Source of the DNA: Sphingomonas sp. CL5.1
Lineage (GTDB): Bacteria; Pseudomonadota; Alphaproteobacteria; Sphingomonadales; Sphingomonadaceae
Length of the DNA stretch: 64,000 nt
NCBI RefSeq assembly: GCF_013344685.1
Contig: NZ_CP050137.1
Location: 1,368,001-1,432,000, forward strand
Reading direction: 5' to 3'
In this document: piece after piece, positions 34,446 through 43,920 of the stretch
Layout: the number at the start of each line of letters is the position of its first letter
How positions within the stretch are numbered: position 1 is the first letter of the stretch
Notes under the pieces: model-generated
The model's database searches: none
Seen by the model: only the letters and a program-made list of their open reading frames with translations
What the model was told of the DNA's origin: nothing
Translations under genes and position numbers: made by a program

Positions 34446-35497
34446 ACCGTCTCCGTCACCTTGGCGAGATGCGGCGGGTGATCGGGATCGAGGCCCCGCC
34501 GCAGCGACAGCGCGTTGGCGGCGCGGTAGAAGGCCTGGATCTGGAGCATCGGCTCGATCGCGGGAGCGGCGGCGGGATGAGGCAGGTGGATCGCCCCGGG
34601 CACCGCACTGCCGGCGACCAGCACCTCGCCGCCGCGCGCGACGACCTCGCGCACCAGCTCGTCCACGCCGTCGCCGGTCTCGTCGGCCTGGCGGAAGACG
34701 AGCAACGGGAAGCCCAGCCTGACCAGCGCCATCGGCCCGTGGCGCACCTCCGCCGCGCTGAACGCCTCGGCATGGAGGCCGCAGGTCTCCTTGAACTTCA
34801 GCGCCGCCTCCTGCGCGATGCCGAAGCCCAGCCCGCGCCCGATGACATAGAGCCCGCGCGCCGATTCGAGCCGCTCGACCAGCGGCGACCAGTCGCTGTC
34901 CCACGCCGCGCGGAGCAGGGCGGGGGCGCTCGCCAGCGCCTCGCGCAGCGCCGCGTCGTCCGCCCAGCCGGCGACGAGCTGGATCAGCGCGGCGATGCTG
35001 GCGATATAGGACTTGGTCGCCGCGACGCTGCGCTCCGGCCCCGCCTCCAGCGGCAGCGTGGTGCCGGCGAGCGCGGCGAGCGGCGAGGCGGCGTCGTTGA
35101 CCAGCGCGACGGTGCGTGCGCCGGCGTCGCGCGCGGCGTTCATCGTCGCCAATATGTCCGGGCTGCGGCCCGATTGCGAGATGCCGATCGCCAGCGTGTC
35201 GGCCATTGCCGGCACCGCGCCATAGACCGACGCGACCGACGGCGCGGCGGAGGTGGTGAGCAGCCCGAGCCGCGTCTCGATCAGATATTTGGCGAAGGTC
35301 GCGGCATGGTCGGAGCTGCCGCGCGCGCAGGTCAGCACGCCGCGCGGCGGCGCCGCGCGCAGCGTCTCGCCGAGCGTGGCCACCGTCGCGGCGTTGCGGG
35401 CGATCTGGCGCGCGACGACATCGGCGGCCTCGCGCGCTTCGGCGAACATCCGCGTCGCCTCGGGGGCCTGCGCCTTGGGAGATGCCATGTCGTTCAC
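34442..35497 (-). CDS. SIS-domain glucosamine-6-phosphate deaminase (NagB-II type)
   Basis: 351 residues with two SIS domains, resembling the isomerase half of GlmS without the glutaminase. Visible: CARGSSDHAATFAKYLIE, ISQSGRSPDILATM, KFKETCGLHAEAFSAAEVRHGP, which is the GlmS/AgaS substrate loop. In proteobacterial GlcNAc loci this NagB-II protein replaces NagB and yields fructose-6-P. GTG at 35497 overlaps the regulator's stop (GTGA); an ATG at 35488 is the alternative start. Confidence 0.88.
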   Translation of the reverse strand: MNDMASPKAQAPEATRMFAEAREAADVVARQIARNAATVATLGETLRAAPPRGVLTCARGSSDHAATFAKYLIETRLGLLTTSAAPSVASVYGAVPAMADTLAIGISQSGRSPDILATMNAARDAGARTVALVNDAASPLAALAGTTLPLEAGPERSVAATKSYIASIAALIQLVAGWADDAALREALASAPALLRAAWDSDWSPLVERLESARGLYVIGRGLGFGIAQEAALKFKETCGLHAEAFSAAEVRHGPMALVRLGFPLLVFRQADETGDGVDELVREVVARGGEVLVAGSAVPGAIHLPHPAAAPAIEPMLQIQAFYRAANALSLRRGLDPDHPPHLAKVTETV

Positions 35498-36237
35498 GCC
35501 CTGGTGTTCAGTTCGGCGACGAAGTCATAGGCATCGCCGCGATACCAGCTCCGCGTCGCCTCGATGATGCGGCCGTCGTCGAGGAAGCCGCGCCGCTCGA
35601 TGTACAGCCCCGGCGCGCCGGGCTTCACCCCCAGCAGCGCCGCCTGCTCGGCGTCGAACAGCACTGCGCGCAGCCGTTGCAGCGCGCGCGCCGGGCGGTT
35701 CCCGGTCGCCTCCAGCGCGGCGTAGAGCGAGCTTTCCACCACCTCCGGCCCGGCGAGGCCGTAGCCGGCGATGGTGGAATATTCGAGCGCCATCGCCACC
35801 TCGTCGGCATAGCGCACACGGTTGAAGCGCAGCACCGGCGCGCCCGGCCCGAGGCCGAGCGTCAGCGCCTCCTCCGGCGTCACCTCGCCCGCCGCGCGCA
35901 GCAGCCATTCGCTGCGCGCGACGCGGCCGCGCGCGGCCATGTCCTCGGTGAAGGAGCTGAGCTTGGCGAACTGCTTCTCGACCCGCCCGGCGACGAACGT
36001 GCCCGCGCCCTGCCGGCGGACGAGCAGCCCCTCGCCGACCAATGTGTCGAGCGCCTTGCGCACCGTGATCCGCGACACCGAAAGGTCGCTCGCCAACTCG
36101 CGCTCGGGGGGAAGCGCCTGATTCGGCTTGAGCACGTCGGCCCGCAGCGCGTCGCGCAGCGCATTCTCCAGCCGGCGATAGAGCGGCCCGCCCGCCGCGC
36201 CCTCCAGCGACCCGATCGCGTCGGCGAGCAAAGTCAT
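35494..36237 (-). CDS. GntR/HutC-family regulator of GlcNAc genes (NagR-like)
   Basis: 247 residues: N-terminal GntR winged helix (LPPERELASDLSVSRITVRKALDTL, wing VRRQGAGTFVA) and a C-terminal UTRA ligand domain. UTRA proteins of NagR/NagQ type sense aminosugar phosphates. It heads the leftward operon with deaminase, NagA and probably the deacetylase, and it is divergent from the TonB receptor. The 195-bp region between them has repeated GGTATTG elements that are likely its binding sites. Confidence 0.92.
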   Translation of the reverse strand: MTLLADAIGSLEGAAGGPLYRRLENALRDALRADVLKPNQALPPERELASDLSVSRITVRKALDTLVGEGLLVRRQGAGTFVAGRVEKQFAKLSSFTEDMAARGRVARSEWLLRAAGEVTPEEALTLGLGPGAPVLRFNRVRYADEVAMALEYSTIAGYGLAGPEVVESSLYAALEATGNRPARALQRLRAVLFDAEQAALLGVKPGAPGLYIERRGFLDDGRIIEATRSWYRGDAYDFVAELNTRA

Positions 36238-36271
36238 GTTCGTCGTCTCTCCCCCTGCGGTGCGGCGGTCT

Positions 36272-36291
36272 TAATACCAATGCAATACCAT
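36272..36291. promoter_or_regulatory. Candidate NagR-type operator, site 1
   Basis: Read on the minus strand this is ATGGTATTGCATTGGTATTA, with GGTATT occurring twice, 11 bp apart. It is 35 bp upstream of the GntR start, suggesting autoregulation. A related element is at 36369-36385. Confidence 0.5.
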
Positions 36292-36368
36292 GCGCCAGTC
36301 CCAATCTGTCAATGGGCATCACGAAAGTGAAAGAATCCTACTTGACGCCCCATTTGGTTATGACAATG

Positions 36369-36385
36369 ATTGGGTATTGGTATGG
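36369..36385. promoter_or_regulatory. Candidate NagR-type operator, site 2
   Basis: ATTGGGTATTGGTATGG on the plus strand, with the GGTATTGGTAT core shared with site 1. It is 48 bp upstream of the TonB receptor start and would place the receptor-hexosaminidase-PTS operon under the same regulator. Confidence 0.5.
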
Positions 36386-36432
36386 AACCGGTCTTACCGA
36401 TGGCGAGCCCGGAAAATATAAAGGGGATGGAT

Positions 36433-39093
36433 ATGGGGATTCGGGCATTTCTGGTCGGCTCCGCCAGCGCGGCCGCGCTGCTTTCGGGCGCCGCTCATGC
36501 GCAGGGCGCGCCGCAGCCGGCCGCCGGCGACACGCAGCAGGACGTGGTCGTCACCGGCATCCGCGCCTCGCTCGCCGCCGCGCTCGACACGAAGCGCAAG
36601 TCCGACGCGATCGTCGATTCGGTCTCGGCGGAGGATGTCGGCAAATTCCCCAACACCAATGTCGCCGAGGCGCTGACGCTGGTGCCGGGCGTGACGGTCG
36701 ACCGCGCGTTCGGGCAGGGCGAGAAAATCTCGATCCTCGGCACCGATCCGGCGCTCAACCGCACCCTGCTCAACGGGCAGACGGTGGCGTCGGCCGACTG
36801 GTTCATCCTCGACACGCCGGGCCGCACCTTCAACTACGCCCTGCTCGCGCCGCAGCTCGTCGGCAGCGTCGACGTCTACAAGACGCCGGAGCCGCGGCTC
36901 GACGAAGGCTCGATCGGCGGCACCGTCATCGTCAACACGCGCAAGCCACTCGACCTGAAGCCGCTGACCGTCGCGGCCTCACTCGGCTATCTGTGGAACG
37001 ACCGCTCGCGCAAGGGCGACATCCAGGGGTCCGCGCTGGCGAGTTGGCATAACGATTCGGGCACCTTCGGCGTGCTCGTCGCGTTCCAGCGCGCGAAGGA
37101 CCGGCTGCGCCGCGACGGCCTCGAAAGCTACGGCACGATGCGGGCCGACCAGTGGAACGGCGCCAATACCGACAATCCGGTCAGCTCGATCGCCAACGGC
37201 ACCTGCACCGGCGCGTGCGCGACGACGCTGGCCGCCAATCCCGGCGCGATCAGCCCGAACGCTTTCGGCACCTCCTATTTCGAGCAGGACCGCGAGCGGC
37301 TCAGCTATTCGGCGGCGGTGCAGTGGAAGCCGGTCGAGCAGCTCACGCTGGAGGCCAACTGGCTGAAGATCAAGGCGACCTACGACAACCTCAACCAGTC
37401 GATGTACGCCTTCCAGGGCAATACCTGGAACAGCCTCGGCGCGCTGAGCGGGATCACCGTCGCCAACGGCGTCGTCACCTCAAGCTCGCTGACCAACGGG
37501 CTGAGCGTGCTCGACGTGCAATATCGCCAGGCGGAAATGCATTCCGACACCTATCAGTTCAAGGCGAAGTGGCAGGACAATAGCTGGGACCTGAACCTGG
37601 AGGGCGGCCTGTCCGACGCGGACGGCGGCACCAAGAAGCAGGTGTTCCTCGAATTCCTCAACCACGCCAATTACACCGTCGACAACACCGGCGCGCCGGA
37701 CAAGCCGGGCAACCTGACCTATACGACCAACGTGCAGGGCAATCCGGCGGCGTTCGTCACCGATCCAGGCTGGAGCGGCAACCTCGTCGCCAAGCCGACC
37801 ACCGACAAGGAACGGTACGGCCAGGTCGACCTCGGCTTCGACTTCGACGGGGCGGTGAAGCGGCTCCAGTTCGGCTATAAATACCGTCACCACGAGACGG
37901 GCCAGTCCTATGCCGGCGTGTCGCTCAACGGCATCGCGGTGGCGGCGGCGGCGTTCGATCCGTCGCAGGCGCCGGGCAATTACCTGCGCGGGTTCAACGG
38001 CGCGGGCGACCAGATGCGCGACCGCTTCGTCATCAGCGGCAATGCGATGTACGATTACGTCACCGGCCTGCCGAACCTGCCCTCCCCCTCGGCCTATGCC
38101 GCGCCGGAATTCGCCTCGGGCAACTGGAACATCAAGGAGAATATCCACGCCGTTTACGGCCAGGTGGATGTCGACACCGGCATCCTGCGCGGCAATTTCG
38201 GCGTCCGCTACGTCCGCACCATCACCGATGGCGCGGGGCTGGTCTGCACGCCCGGCGCGTCGTGCAGCTCGCAGGGCGACTGGGTGATGCAATATTCGCA
38301 CAAGACCTATGAGAACGTGCTGCCCAGCTTCAACCTCGCCCTGTCGGTGCGCGACGACCTGATCGTGCGCTTCGCCGGGGCGGAGGTAGTCGCGCGGCCG
38401 AACTATTCCGACATGACCAATTATTTCTGGCTGTCGGATCAGGTGCTGAACGGCGCGGGCGGCAACCCGAACCTGAAGCCGTATCGCTCCGGCAACCTCA
38501 ACGCGTCGGTGGAATGGTATTTCCAGCGCCACGCGATCCTGTCGGCGGAGGCGTTCTACAAGTCGATCGACGACTATATTCTGTACCGCACCGCACCGGA
38601 GAATTATTTCAACCAGTCCAAGGGCTTCGTCACCACCTACCAGATCAGCCGACCGTACAATGCCGGCCATGCCTCGGTGAAGGGCTTCGCGGTCGCCTAT
38701 CAGCAGAACCTGCCCTATGGCTTCGGCATCCTCACCAACTACACCTATTCGGACGCCAAGGGCGTCGGCGGGGCGGACCTGCCGTACAATTCGCGGCATC
38801 AGGTGAGCCTCAGCCCGTTCTTCGAATCCGGCCCGGTGGCGCTGCGCGGCACCTGGACGTGGCGGTCGAAATATTTCACCGGCATCGATCGCGGCGACAA
38901 CATGTACGTGCGCGCGACCGACAATCTCGACGTGTCCGCCACCTACAAGTTCACGCCCGAGGTCAACCTGACGCTCTCCGGCATGAACCTCACCGATTCA
39001 GAATATTACGCTTATGCCAACACGCCCGCCCTCCCTCGCGGCGTGTATCGGAGCGGCCGGAAGCTGATGGCGACCTTCAACGTCAACTTCTGA
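36433..39093 (+). CDS. TonB-dependent receptor for chitooligosaccharides (3)
   Basis: About 886 residues. I choose the ATG at 36433, six nt after AAGGGG, giving the signal peptide MGIRAFLVGSASAAALLSGA. It belongs to the larger carbohydrate-type receptor group, recognised by DVVVTGIRASLAAALDTKRKS and DAIVDSVSAEDVGKFPNTNVAEAL in the plug. The barrel ends in FNVNF. Co-orientation with hexosaminidase and a GlcNAc PTS indicates uptake of chitin oligomers across the outer membrane (inference). Unlike receptors 1 and 2 it has no 18-bp MarR-type site. Confidence 0.93.
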   Translation: MGIRAFLVGSASAAALLSGAAHAQGAPQPAAGDTQQDVVVTGIRASLAAALDTKRKSDAIVDSVSAEDVGKFPNTNVAEALTLVPGVTVDRAFGQGEKISILGTDPALNRTLLNGQTVASADWFILDTPGRTFNYALLAPQLVGSVDVYKTPEPRLDEGSIGGTVIVNTRKPLDLKPLTVAASLGYLWNDRSRKGDIQGSALASWHNDSGTFGVLVAFQRAKDRLRRDGLESYGTMRADQWNGANTDNPVSSIANGTCTGACATTLAANPGAISPNAFGTSYFEQDRERLSYSAAVQWKPVEQLTLEANWLKIKATYDNLNQSMYAFQGNTWNSLGALSGITVANGVVTSSSLTNGLSVLDVQYRQAEMHSDTYQFKAKWQDNSWDLNLEGGLSDADGGTKKQVFLEFLNHANYTVDNTGAPDKPGNLTYTTNVQGNPAAFVTDPGWSGNLVAKPTTDKERYGQVDLGFDFDGAVKRLQFGYKYRHHETGQSYAGVSLNGIAVAAAAFDPSQAPGNYLRGFNGAGDQMRDRFVISGNAMYDYVTGLPNLPSPSAYAAPEFASGNWNIKENIHAVYGQVDVDTGILRGNFGVRYVRTITDGAGLVCTPGASCSSQGDWVMQYSHKTYENVLPSFNLALSVRDDLIVRFAGAEVVARPNYSDMTNYFWLSDQVLNGAGGNPNLKPYRSGNLNASVEWYFQRHAILSAEAFYKSIDDYILYRTAPENYFNQSKGFVTTYQISRPYNAGHASVKGFAVAYQQNLPYGFGILTNYTYSDAKGVGGADLPYNSRHQVSLSPFFESGPVALRGTWTWRSKYFTGIDRGDNMYVRATDNLDVSATYKFTPEVNLTLSGMNLTDSEYYAYANTPALPRGVYRSGRKLMATFNVNF

Positions 39094-39106
39094 CCGGCCG
39101 GATGAC

Positions 39107-39133
39107 GGGGCCGCCGACAATGCCGGCGGCCCC
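39107..39133 (+). terminator. Hairpin after TonB receptor 3
   Basis: A perfect 10-bp GC stem (39107-39116 with 39124-39133) and a 7-nt loop, followed by GCTTTGT. The short T-run suggests a weak terminator or attenuator that lowers read-through from the receptor into the hexosaminidase gene. Confidence 0.55.
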
Positions 39134-39217
39134 GCTTTGTCCCGCGCGGGCATTCCCAATCGCGCCCGCCCCGTTATGTTCCCCTCGATCCGCCGTTGCC
39201 GGAAAGGGCGTGCCAGC

Positions 39218-41479
39218 GTGTTTCCCCGCCGCTTCCTGTCGCTTGCCCTGCTGACCGCCGCGTTGCCCGTGGCGGCATGGGCGGAGCCGGCGCTGCTTCC
39301 CGCGCCCACCTCGGCGGTGGCGGGATCGGGCCGGCTGCTGGTCGGGCCGGGGACGGCGATCGTCGTCCCCGCCGGCGACAGCGGCGCGCGCAACGCCGCC
39401 GAGCGGCTGGCGGAATGGATGCTCGCCGCGCGCGGGCTGAAGCTGGCGATCGCGACGCGCGCGACGGGGCCGGCGATCCGCTTCCGGCGCGCCGCCGCCG
39501 GTGGGGCCGAATCCTATGCGCTCGATATCGGGCCGCGCGGCGCGACGATCACCGCCGCCGACGATGCCGGGCTGCTCTATGGCGCGGTCAGCCTGTGGCA
39601 GTATCTGACGCCCGATCGGGAACACGGCGCGGTCGCGGTCCCGGCGGTGTCGGTGAAGGATGCGCCGCGCTTCCGGTGGCGCGGGCTGATGCTGGACAGC
39701 GCGCGCCATTTCCAGTCGCCCGATTACGTCCGCCACCTGATCGACTGGATGGCGGTCAACAAGCTCAACACGCTCCACTGGCATCTCGTCGACGATCAGG
39801 GCTGGCGGCTGGAGATCCGCAAATATCCGCGCCTGACCGAAGTGTCGGGCTGGCGCGTTCCCGCCACCGCGCCCGGCGCCCCGCCGCTGCCGCGCAACGG
39901 GGGCTTCTACACGCAGGCGCAGGTGCGCGAGATCGTCGCCTATGCCGCCCGACGTAACGTGACGATCGTGCCGGAGATCGAGATGCCCGGCCACGCGCTC
40001 TCCGCGATCCGCGCCTATCCGCAGCTCGGCACCGGCGCGCCGGTGACGCCGGGAGCGGAATCCGACTGGGGCGTATTCCCGTGGCTCTACAATGTCGACG
40101 ACGCGACCTTCGGCTTCCTGGAGGACGTGCTCACCGAGGTGATGGCGCTGTTCCCCTCGCACTATATCCATGTCGGCGGCGACGAGGCGGTGAAGGACCA
40201 GTGGAAAGCCTCGCCCGCGATCCAGGCGAGGATGAAGGCGCTCGGCATCGCCGACGAGGACAGGCTGCAAAGCTGGTTCGTCCAGCGGATGCAGCGCTTC
40301 CTCGCGGCGCACGGCCGGCGGCTGATCGGCTGGGACGAGATACTGGAGGGCGGCATCGCGCCGGAGGCGACGGTGATGTCGTGGCGCGGCATCGACGGCG
40401 CGGTGGCGGCGGCAAGGGCGGGGCATGACGCGGTGCTCAGCCCCTCGCCCGCGCTCTATCTCGACAACCGGCAGGGGTTCGGCCCGCTGGAGCCGCCGGG
40501 GCGCGGCAATTTGATCGACCTCGCCAGCGTCTATCGCTTCGATCCCGCGCCCGCGGCGATCCCGGCGGAGGCGCGCAGCCATATCCTGGGCGTGCAGGCC
40601 AATCTGTGGACCGAGCATGTCCGCACGGAGCAGCGCGCGGCGTGGATGATGTTCCCGCGCGCCAATGCGCTGGCGGAGGTGGCTTGGTCGCCGGGCACGG
40701 GGCATGACTTCGCCGGCTTCGTCGCGCGGCTGGTGCCGCAGCTCGACCGGATGCGCGCGCTGGGGCTGGAGCCGGCGGCCAGCGCGTTCGCGGTGACGAC
40801 GGCGACCGATTTCACGCCCGGCGATCCGCATGCCATTGTGACGCTCGCCGATCAGGCCGGCCTGCCGCTGCGCTATACGACCGACGGCAGCGCCCCCACC
40901 ACCGCCTCGCCGCTTTACGCCGGGCCGCTGACCCTGACGCTGCCGACGCGGCTGCGCGCCGCCGCGATGTTCGGGGAGCGCGCGATGCCCGGCGCGTTCG
41001 ACGCGACGATCGACGCCGCCTACGTCCGGCGGCGCAGCGACGAACAGCTCGCCACCTGCACTGACAAAGTGCGGCTCGCGGTCGAGGACGACGCGCCGGC
41101 GGAGGGCAAGCGCGCCTCGTTCCTCACGGATATCCTCAATCCGTGCTGGCTCTATCGCGACGCGCCGACCGGCGGCGCGCGGCGGATCGCGCTGACGGTG
41201 GGGCAGTTCCCGTTCAACTTCCAGATCGGCAAGGATATCGACAATATCCGCTTCCGCGCGCCCGAGACGCCCGACGGCGAATTCGAGGTGCGCGCCGGAA
41301 GCTGCGACGGCGAGCGGATCGCGGTGCTGCCGCTCGCGCCCGCGCGCGGCAATCCCGAGCTTACCCGGCTGGTCGCGCCGCTGCCGCCGCGCGCGGCGCG
41401 GGAGACCCTGTGCATCACTTATACCGCGCGCGGGGTGAAACCGATGTGGGGGCTGAAGCAGTTGGAGCTGCTGCCGTGA
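39218..41479 (+). CDS. Beta-N-acetylhexosaminidase (GH20)
   Basis: About 753 residues from a GTG at 39218 after GGAAAGG, giving a signal peptide ending AAWAEPA; an ATG at 39176 is possible. The GH20 zinc-incin-like N-domain precedes the barrel. Catalytic D-E are in YIHVGGDEAVKDQW; LNTLHWHLVDDQGWRLEI and PEIEMPGHALSA are typical. After the barrel, a chitobiase-type C-terminal domain (YTTDGSAPTTASPLYAG) and an extra approximately 140-residue region follow. It releases GlcNAc from chitooligosaccharides in the periplasm. Stop overlaps the GTG of the PTS gene. Confidence 0.93.
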   Translation: MFPRRFLSLALLTAALPVAAWAEPALLPAPTSAVAGSGRLLVGPGTAIVVPAGDSGARNAAERLAEWMLAARGLKLAIATRATGPAIRFRRAAAGGAESYALDIGPRGATITAADDAGLLYGAVSLWQYLTPDREHGAVAVPAVSVKDAPRFRWRGLMLDSARHFQSPDYVRHLIDWMAVNKLNTLHWHLVDDQGWRLEIRKYPRLTEVSGWRVPATAPGAPPLPRNGGFYTQAQVREIVAYAARRNVTIVPEIEMPGHALSAIRAYPQLGTGAPVTPGAESDWGVFPWLYNVDDATFGFLEDVLTEVMALFPSHYIHVGGDEAVKDQWKASPAIQARMKALGIADEDRLQSWFVQRMQRFLAAHGRRLIGWDEILEGGIAPEATVMSWRGIDGAVAAARAGHDAVLSPSPALYLDNRQGFGPLEPPGRGNLIDLASVYRFDPAPAAIPAEARSHILGVQANLWTEHVRTEQRAAWMMFPRANALAEVAWSPGTGHDFAGFVARLVPQLDRMRALGLEPAASAFAVTTATDFTPGDPHAIVTLADQAGLPLRYTTDGSAPTTASPLYAGPLTLTLPTRLRAAAMFGERAMPGAFDATIDAAYVRRRSDEQLATCTDKVRLAVEDDAPAEGKRASFLTDILNPCWLYRDAPTGGARRIALTVGQFPFNFQIGKDIDNIRFRAPETPDGEFEVRAGSCDGERIAVLPLAPARGNPELTRLVAPLPPRAARETLCITYTARGVKPMWGLKQLELLP

Positions 41480-43920
41480 GCGAGGTGGCGCTGCTCGCCC
41501 CGTTCGCCGGCTGGTTCGGCCAGATCGACGAGGTGCCGGACCCGGTGTTCGCCGGGCGGATGATGGGCGATGGCTGCGCGGTCGACCCGATCGAGGGCGA
41601 GCTGCGCGCGCCCGCCGCCGGCACGGTGATCGCGGTGCCGGCGACCGCCCATGCGGTGACGCTGCGGCTCGACAATGGCGCGGAGCTGCTGATCCATATC
41701 GGGCTGGAGACGGTGGCGCTGGGCGGCGCGGGGTTCACCGCGCTGGTCGCGGCCGGCGCGCGGGTGGCGGCGGGTGACGCGCTGATCCGCTTCGATCTCG
41801 ATGCGGTGGGAGAGGCGGCGAAGGCGCTGATCACCCCGATCGTCGTCGCCAATGACGGCTATGCGCTGCGGCTCGACGCGCCGGGCCGGGCGGTGCGCGC
41901 GGGGGAGACGATCGGCTGGCTCTCCGGCGCGGGCGCGGGGGCGACGGGCGCTGCGGATGGGGAGAGCTACAGCCGCAACGTGCCGGTCGCCGCCGCGCAC
42001 GGCATCCATGCGCGGCCGGCGGCGCGGATCGCGGCGTCGCTGCGCCCGTTCGCCGCCGAGGTGACGCTCGCGGCGGGCGGGAAAAGCGCCAATGCGCGCA
42101 GCACCGTGGCGCTGCTCGGGCTTGGCGTGCGGGCGGACGACGCGGTGACGATCACCGGAATCGGCGGCGATGCGCGGGGCGCGGTGGATGCGGTCGCGGC
42201 GCTGATCCTCGCCGGGCTGGGCGAGGCAGCGGCGGCGTCTCCCGCCGTCCGGCCCGCTCCGACGGGGCAGGCGGTGACGGGCGCGCCGGGGCTGGCGATC
42301 GGGCAGGTGATACAGCTTCGCGCGGTCGACCTCGACGTGCCGGTGGACGGCGCGGGCGTCGCGCGCGAGCGGCAGGCGCTGGCCGAGGCGCTGGCGGCGG
42401 TCGCGGCCGGGCTTGGCGGCGGCAGTCACGCGGCGGCGGAGATCGCGGAGGCGCACCGCGCGCTGCTCGCCGATCCCGAGCTGGCCGACGCGGCGGAGCG
42501 CGAAATCGCCGCCGGGCGCAGCGCCGGCCACGCATGGCGCGCCGCGACCCGCTCCGCCGCCGATGCGATCCGCGCGACCGGCGATGCGCTGCTGATGGAG
42601 CGCGTCGCTGACCTCGCCGATCTGGAGCGGCAGGTGATCGCCCGGCTGCTCGGCCATGACGCCCCGGCGGTGCCGGCGATCGCGCCCGACACGATCCTGA
42701 TCGCGGAGGACCTGCTCCCCTCGCAATTCCTCGCGCTCGATCGCGCGCGGCTGGCGGGAATCGTCACCGCCGCCGGCGGGCCGACCGCGCATGTCGCGAT
42801 CCTCGCCGCGTCGGCCGGCGTGCCGATGCTGGTCGCCGCCGGGGAGGCGGTGCTGGCCATCCCCGAAGGACGCACCGTGATCCTCGACGCGGACCGCGCC
42901 GCGCTCGATGCCGATCCGGGCGTCGGCGCGCTCGCGGCGGCGAGCGAGCGGCTCGCCGAGTCGCGCGAGCGCCGCGCGCGCGACCTCGCCGCCGCCACCG
43001 CCCCGGCGGCGACGGCGGACGGCGCGCGCATCCAGGTCTTCGCCAATCTCGGCGCGGCGGCGGAGGTGCCGGGGGCGGTCGCCGCCGGGGCGGAAGGCTG
43101 CGGGCTGCTGCGCACCGAATTCCTGTTCCTCGATCGCGACACCGCCCCCGACGAGGCGGAGCAGCGTGACGTCTATCGCCGAATCGCCGCCGCGCTGGGC
43201 GATCGCCCGCTGATCGTCCGCACGCTCGACATCGGTGGCGACAAGCCGGTGCCGTATCTGCCGCTGGCGGCGGAGGAGAATCCCGCGCTCGGCCTGCGCG
43301 GCATCCGCCTAAGCCTCGCCCGGCCCGATCTGATGCGCACGCAGCTTCGCGCGATCCTCTCGGCGGTGCCCGCGGCGCAATGCCATGTCATGCTGCCGAT
43401 GGTGGTCGATCTCGCCGAATTGCGCGCGGCGCGCGCGATGCTCGACGAGGCGCGCGCCGCGCTCGGCATCGCCGCGCCGGTGCCGCTGGGGGTGATGATC
43501 GAGACGCCCGCCGCCGCGATGCTGGCCGACCAGCTGGCGTCGGAGGCCGATTTCCTGTCGGTCGGCACCAATGACCTCACGCAATATGCGCTGGCGAGCG
43601 ATCGCGGCAACGCGGCCGTCTCGGCGAAGCTCGACGCGCTGCACCCGGCGGTGCTGCGGCTGATCCGCGAGGTGGGGCGCGGCGCGAAGGCGCATGGCCG
43701 CTGGGCGGGGGTGTGCGGCGGCCTCGCCTCCGATCCGCTCGCCGCGCCGATCCTGATCGGGCTGGGGATGACCGAGCTTTCCGCCACTCCCGCCGCCGTC
43801 CCGGCGCTCAAGGCGGCGATCCGGCGGTGGGCATTGGCCGATTGCGTCGCGCTGGCCGAACGCGCCTGCGCCGCGACCGCCGCCGCCGAGGTCCGCGCGA
43901 TCGCCAGCGAGGTGTTGTGA
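41476..43920 (+). CDS. PTS fusion EIIA(Glc-type)-HPr-enzyme I
   Basis: 814 residues from a GTG overlapping the hexosaminidase stop (GTGA). Domain order: EIIA (residues about 1-150, active H74 in ELLIHIGLETV, with H59 also conserved), HPr (about 165-250, phospho-H178 in HGIHARPAAR), then enzyme I (about 265-814, phospho-H439 in GGPTAHVAIL, PEP-binding LLRTEFLFLDRD and the catalytic Cys in GVCGGLASD). One protein therefore carries phosphate from PEP through EI, HPr and EIIA to the EIICB encoded next. This layout is known from GlcNAc PTS loci in alphaproteobacteria and Xanthomonas-type bacteria. Confidence 0.94.
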   Translation: MSEVALLAPFAGWFGQIDEVPDPVFAGRMMGDGCAVDPIEGELRAPAAGTVIAVPATAHAVTLRLDNGAELLIHIGLETVALGGAGFTALVAAGARVAAGDALIRFDLDAVGEAAKALITPIVVANDGYALRLDAPGRAVRAGETIGWLSGAGAGATGAADGESYSRNVPVAAAHGIHARPAARIAASLRPFAAEVTLAAGGKSANARSTVALLGLGVRADDAVTITGIGGDARGAVDAVAALILAGLGEAAAASPAVRPAPTGQAVTGAPGLAIGQVIQLRAVDLDVPVDGAGVARERQALAEALAAVAAGLGGGSHAAAEIAEAHRALLADPELADAAEREIAAGRSAGHAWRAATRSAADAIRATGDALLMERVADLADLERQVIARLLGHDAPAVPAIAPDTILIAEDLLPSQFLALDRARLAGIVTAAGGPTAHVAILAASAGVPMLVAAGEAVLAIPEGRTVILDADRAALDADPGVGALAAASERLAESRERRARDLAAATAPAATADGARIQVFANLGAAAEVPGAVAAGAEGCGLLRTEFLFLDRDTAPDEAEQRDVYRRIAAALGDRPLIVRTLDIGGDKPVPYLPLAAEENPALGLRGIRLSLARPDLMRTQLRAILSAVPAAQCHVMLPMVVDLAELRAARAMLDEARAALGIAAPVPLGVMIETPAAAMLADQLASEADFLSVGTNDLTQYALASDRGNAAVSAKLDALHPAVLRLIREVGRGAKAHGRWAGVCGGLASDPLAAPILIGLGMTELSATPAAVPALKAAIRRWALADCVALAERACAATAAAEVRAIASEVL

